The translations under genes and the position numbers were made by a program. Positions 14,152-17,334 of a DNA stretch of 17,334 nt are shown piece after piece. The notes under the pieces were generated by a model. The model worked only from the letters and a program-made list of their open reading frames with translations. It had not been told where the DNA came from and did no database searches. Source of the DNA: Prevotella sp. UBA5379 (GTDB taxonomy: Bacteria; Bacteroidota; Bacteroidia; Bacteroidales; Bacteroidaceae); the NCBI GenBank assembly GCA_002409785.1, contig DHOX01000083.1, forward strand, positions 3,496 through 20,829, read 5' to 3'. Each line of letters begins with the position of its first letter. The stretch's first letter is position 1.

Positions 14152-15489
14152 ATGGTTGTAGATAATAAAGATCCTATAAATTATAAAAAGTTTATATTTG
14201 AAAACTCTATATATATTTTTGATCCTTCAGATTTAGAAGTGATCAAGGTGTTTGATAATACAAATATTGATGAGTTATGTAGAAATATTATAAAAAATAA
14301 AAGGTCTAAAAATGAGAGCAGCAAAAGAAATATTGTGAAAGAAAATACAAATTCTTATAAGAAAAATAATATTGATGTTGTTAGCTTAGATTTGGCTCAT
14401 GGATGCACATTGAAGTGTACGTATTGTTATCTTACAGCAGGAAACCTTCCTAAACGAAAATTGACCAAAGAAAAGTTTTTGGAAATATTAGATTTTCTGT
14501 CAGATAATAAAAATCATAAGATAACTTTCTATTTTGCTGGAGAGAGTGAACCCACTATAAATTTTGAACTTCTGAAGCAGATACCAACTCTCTGTAGAGA
14601 ACATGGATTTAAGGAATGCACATTTGAGATAACAACTAATGGAACATTATTAACGCAAGAAATCATTGATTTTTTTGAAAAGGAGAATTTTGCAGTCTCT
14701 GTCAGTTTAGATGGAGATAAACTAAATGATCAAAATCGTGTATTTCCAAATGGGAGACCTAGTTTTGATCTTGTTTTTGATAAGATTATGCAGATTAAAC
14801 AATCAAAGATACGTTTTGCTTGTAAATCTGTGGTTGCACCAGACAATCAAAATCTTTTGAGAATGTCTAAATTTTTTGATGACAATAAAATCCCGTTTTA
14901 TATTGGTTTTGCAACAAGATCATTTAATGGTGAGTATATTCCTAAAATCGAAGATGTAAAGATACTTGAAAAACAACTAGATATTTTGTGCGATTACTAT
15001 AAAAAAAGAATTTCAGCTAATCAGTGCGTATATTCTCTAAAGATAGTAAAGGATTTGCAACGGATTCATTATAGAATAACTACAGTTGAGGGATGTAATG
15101 CTGCTAAGAACTCCTTTTTTATTGATATGAATGGTGATATTTATTCATGTTCCAGCCTTAATAGTAGGAAAGACCTTTCTGTAGGCAATATAAAAACGGG
15201 TATTGATTATGAGAAGATTAAGGCATTTAGTTATTACCCGAAGAAGGTTAATGAGTATTCTTTATGTAAGTCTTGCTGGATGCGATATTTGTGTTCTGGT
15301 TCTTGCATCGCAGAGAAGTGGCTTGAGTCTGGAGATACGAATGTACCATCCAAGTATTTGTGTGCTGTCAATAATGTATATTGGACAGCTATAATCAAGT
15401 TGTATATTAGTATTTATCCTTATATTGACGGAAATATAAATTTTAAGAGAACTCCGTTTGTAGGAGGTGATTCTATTTATGAAACTTAA
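14152..15489 (+). CDS. Radical SAM/SPASM peptide maturase (GG-Bacteroidales type)
   Basis: This 445-residue cytoplasmic iron-sulfur enzyme is predicted to modify the upstream precursor. The radical SAM cluster motif CxxxCxxC is C85, C89, C92 in GCTLKCTYCY. The C-terminal SPASM domain fits the seven-cysteine signature exactly: C315, then GX4C ending at C333, then C372-x2-C375-x5-C381-x3-C385, then C404. It should carry two auxiliary [4Fe-4S] clusters. The usual GGEP segment that holds the SAM amino group is changed to A129-G-E-S-E-P134. Other SAM-domain blocks are normal: TTNGTLL at 161-167 and VSLDG at 184-188. Residues 1-75, with IYIFDPSDLEV, form a small extra N-terminal region that may bind the leader. 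SPASM enzymes commonly make thioether or C-C/C-O crosslinks in peptides; which bond forms here is unknown. The 3' end overlaps the outer-membrane protein gene by 11 bases. DNA is markedly AT-richer than the genes before 13 kb. Confidence 0.9.
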   Translation: MVVDNKDPINYKKFIFENSIYIFDPSDLEVIKVFDNTNIDELCRNIIKNKRSKNESSKRNIVKENTNSYKKNNIDVVSLDLAHGCTLKCTYCYLTAGNLPKRKLTKEKFLEILDFLSDNKNHKITFYFAGESEPTINFELLKQIPTLCREHGFKECTFEITTNGTLLTQEIIDFFEKENFAVSVSLDGDKLNDQNRVFPNGRPSFDLVFDKIMQIKQSKIRFACKSVVAPDNQNLLRMSKFFDDNKIPFYIGFATRSFNGEYIPKIEDVKILEKQLDILCDYYKKRISANQCVYSLKIVKDLQRIHYRITTVEGCNAAKNSFFIDMNGDIYSCSSLNSRKDLSVGNIKTGIDYEKIKAFSYYPKKVNEYSLCKSCWMRYLCSGSCIAEKWLESGDTNVPSKYLCAVNNVYWTAIIKLYISIYPYIDGNINFKRTPFVGGDSIYET

Positions 15490-17334
15490 ACTAATTATTT
15501 TCTTATCATCGCTGCTGTTTCCTATATTACTTGGAGCTCAGAATGTCGTGGTAAGAGGGCAAGTCTATTATGTTGATAGTTCCCAACCTCTTCCATTTGC
15601 CACCATCAAGGTTTCCAATACTAATACTGAAGTTCTATCTGATGATAGGGGGAAATATACAGTCAATGCAAGTGAAAATGATACTTTGGTTTGCAGCTAT
15701 GTTGGTTGTATATCCAAACAGGTTGTAGTTAATGGTCAGAGTATTGTTAATATTGTACTTGCTCCGGATACCTTACAGTTGAAAGATATAGTGGTTACAG
15801 GAAAACGAAGACCTGTACAAATGTCAACTGACGGCCTTGTCGTTGATGTCAGTGATATGCGTACGGAAGGTAAGTTGTTGACGGAAATGCTTAACCAGAT
15901 GCCGACAATAAAAGTTAATGATCAGTCTATCAATATGTCTGGTAAGAGTTCTGTAATGGTGTATATCAACCATCGGCAGGTATACCTGCAAGGACAGGAC
16001 CTCATCGCTTATTTAAATTCTTTATCTCCAGATATCATTAAGAAGGTAGAGATTATTTCAACTCCTCCAGTCCAATATGAAGCTGAAGGAAATATTGGTG
16101 TTGTTGACATTGAGACCTCAAGGAATGTTAATCCGGGTTGGCAAGGTACTGTACAGACTTTGTATCGCCAGGCTCATTATTCATCCGCTGGCAGTTCTGC
16201 ACATTTTAGTTATAGAGGAAAGAAGTTCAGTTTAGACGGTATTTTTTTAGGGAGTATGGCCAAAGAATATACCAAGAGTAACTATAAAAATTACTTTCCA
16301 GATGAAACGGTTTCAACCAATTATCCTAGAAGAGACAAGGAGAAAATATTACGATCACTATTGACCTTCGTCTATGATATCAATAAGAAGAATCAGCTCT
16401 CGGTTATGTTTCAAATTCCATTATATAATCGGACAAAGACAATTGATCTGGATAATACGACAAAATATAACCATATTTCTAACTTCTCGCTTGATTCTGT
16501 GATGACGTCGAAGGGCGATGAACTAAACAAAAAATATCTTTTCAGTTCAGGAGCTTTCTACAAACATACATTTAATGATAACTCTGGCCTTACTATGACT
16601 GTAGGTTATATCAACAATTATGTGAACAATAACCGGTCATGGCTGTCAAGTGTAGAATCAAAAGGATTACGTTATGCTGATGAAAATTATATCAGTCAAG
16701 GCCGTCAGAAATACAACATTTACACTGCAAAAACAGACTATAGTATCAAAATTAAGGATTGGAAACTTGATGGAGGCGGTAAAGTGGCCTACACTCATTC
16801 ATCATCAAACAACAGACTCTCGATGCTGAACGGTAATGGTCTTATCGATAATTTATTGGCATCTGATCACTTCGATTATGATGAGTTGATAGATGCCTTG
16901 TATGCCAATATATCTAAGACGTTTGATCATGTTTCGGTGAAGTTCGGGTTACGTGCAGAGTATACTCATAGTAAAGGCTATTCATATAGTCTGGAAGAAA
17001 CTGACAAAAATCATTATTTCAGGCTCTTCCCTGTAGTTGGACTGATGTATACGATCAGCAACAAAAATATCTTTGGTCTAAGTTATGCTGGCAGGGTAGA
17101 GCGTCCTCAGTATCAAATGCTTAATCCGTTCCGTTGGTATATTAGCAAGTATGATTATTCAGTAGGTGATCCCTTCTTGAAGCCTGCTTATATCAACAAT
17201 CTGGAATTAACTTACCTTCATGATAATGCCTTTTACTGTAAACTATATTATTCTCATACAAGTAATGAGGTAGGCAGAATGGTTTTTCTGGATACGCTGA
17301 ATATTCAAAATCAAATAGAAAAAGCTGGCAACTA
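15479..17334 (+). CDS. TonB-receptor-like outer-membrane beta-barrel protein, 3' end beyond the window
   Basis: This open frame has no stop before the window end: 618 codons are visible and the C-terminal part is missing. The order is signal peptide (about 1-20, ending LLGAQN), CarboxypepD_reg-like beta-sandwich (about 23-95, with VRGQVYYVDSSQPLPFATI and DDRGKY), a linker with KDIVVTGKR, a TonB-receptor plug-like domain (about 100-195, with VEIISTPP and YEAEGN near its end), then alternating barrel strands. The barrel resembles the OMP_b-brl_3 kind found in Bacteroidota. The ATG at 15479 overlaps the maturase stop at 15489, so translation is coupled. In this setting it may take up or sense the mature peptide, or give self-protection; that is inference. 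Family usual length is about 750-900, so roughly the last fifth to third lies outside the window. Confidence 0.85.
   Translation, partial: MKLKLIIFLSSLLFPILLGAQNVVVRGQVYYVDSSQPLPFATIKVSNTNTEVLSDDRGKYTVNASENDTLVCSYVGCISKQVVVNGQSIVNIVLAPDTLQLKDIVVTGKRRPVQMSTDGLVVDVSDMRTEGKLLTEMLNQMPTIKVNDQSINMSGKSSVMVYINHRQVYLQGQDLIAYLNSLSPDIIKKVEIISTPPVQYEAEGNIGVVDIETSRNVNPGWQGTVQTLYRQAHYSSAGSSAHFSYRGKKFSLDGIFLGSMAKEYTKSNYKNYFPDETVSTNYPRRDKEKILRSLLTFVYDINKKNQLSVMFQIPLYNRTKTIDLDNTTKYNHISNFSLDSVMTSKGDELNKKYLFSSGAFYKHTFNDNSGLTMTVGYINNYVNNNRSWLSSVESKGLRYADENYISQGRQKYNIYTAKTDYSIKIKDWKLDGGGKVAYTHSSSNNRLSMLNGNGLIDNLLASDHFDYDELIDALYANISKTFDHVSVKFGLRAEYTHSKGYSYSLEETDKNHYFRLFPVVGLMYTISNKNIFGLSYAGRVERPQYQMLNPFRWYISKYDYSVGDPFLKPAYINNLELTYLHDNAFYCKLYYSHTSNEVGRMVFLDTLNIQNQIEKAGN

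Noticed and set aside
15203..15394. 63-codon plus-strand frame inside the maturase gene
   Set aside because: It is an out-of-frame shadow of the SPASM cysteine region.
1..17334. tRNA or rRNA genes, CRISPR arrays, insertion sequences
   Set aside because: No repeat-spacer pattern, transposase-like protein, terminal inverted repeats or recognisable RNA genes were seen on either strand.

Overview
The window looks like chromosomal DNA from a member of the Bacteroidota, most likely order Bacteroidales (Bacteroides/Phocaeicola/Prevotella-like). The reasons are the promoter boxes of the TTTG-N19-21-TAnnTTTG type, the near absence of Shine-Dalgarno sites, secreted DUF1680-type glycosidases, a DsbD-like fusion protein, a CarboxypepD_reg/plug/beta-barrel outer-membrane protein, and a double-glycine radical-SAM peptide precursor. 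The genus cannot be fixed from the sequence alone.

Bases 1-6605 hold three co-directional genes for exported glycan-degrading enzymes in the order DUF1680/GH127-type, GH65-type, DUF1680/GH127-type. Both DUF1680 proteins keep the Glu-x-Cys and Cys-Cys elements of the zinc-thiolate site of beta-L-arabinofuranosidases. They are probably the enzyme end of a polysaccharide utilisation locus whose SusC/SusD and regulator would lie left of base 1. A secreted endonuclease/exonuclease/phosphatase-family protein follows on the minus strand (6636-7592). It faces a divergent redox/sulfur pair on the plus strand: a DsbD-type thiol:disulfide transporter (7899-10001) whose stop codon overlaps the start of an L-cysteine desulfidase (CyuA-type, 9998-11305).

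Three minus-strand genes come next. One is an unusual fusion of a winged-helix DNA-binding region to a GIY-YIG-like domain (11364-12248). The other two form a two-gene operon: a small single-span membrane protein resembling those encoded beside ECF sigma factors (12906-13373), and a small secreted protein of DUF5024-like appearance (12348-12884). No sigma-factor gene is present. The operon seems to start from its own promoter, with a leader of about 230 nt that carries a terminator-like hairpin.

From about 13.5 kb the DNA becomes visibly AT-richer and a ribosomally made, post-translationally modified peptide (RiPP) locus begins on the plus strand. It has a near-consensus promoter (13721-13751); a 54-residue precursor that ends its leader in Gly-Gly and carries two cysteines in its predicted core (13901-14065); a strong 14-bp hairpin followed by a T-run (14087-14125); a radical SAM/SPASM maturase (14152-15489); and, overlapping the maturase stop, a TonB-receptor-like outer-membrane beta-barrel gene (15479 to the window end, truncated). 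The 54-residue precursor is easily overlooked, and the receptor gene is open to the edge of the window. This peptide-maturase-receptor unit is the most interesting part of the window: one promoter, an attenuating hairpin that should favour precursor over enzyme, and tight coupling of the enzyme to an outer-membrane protein.
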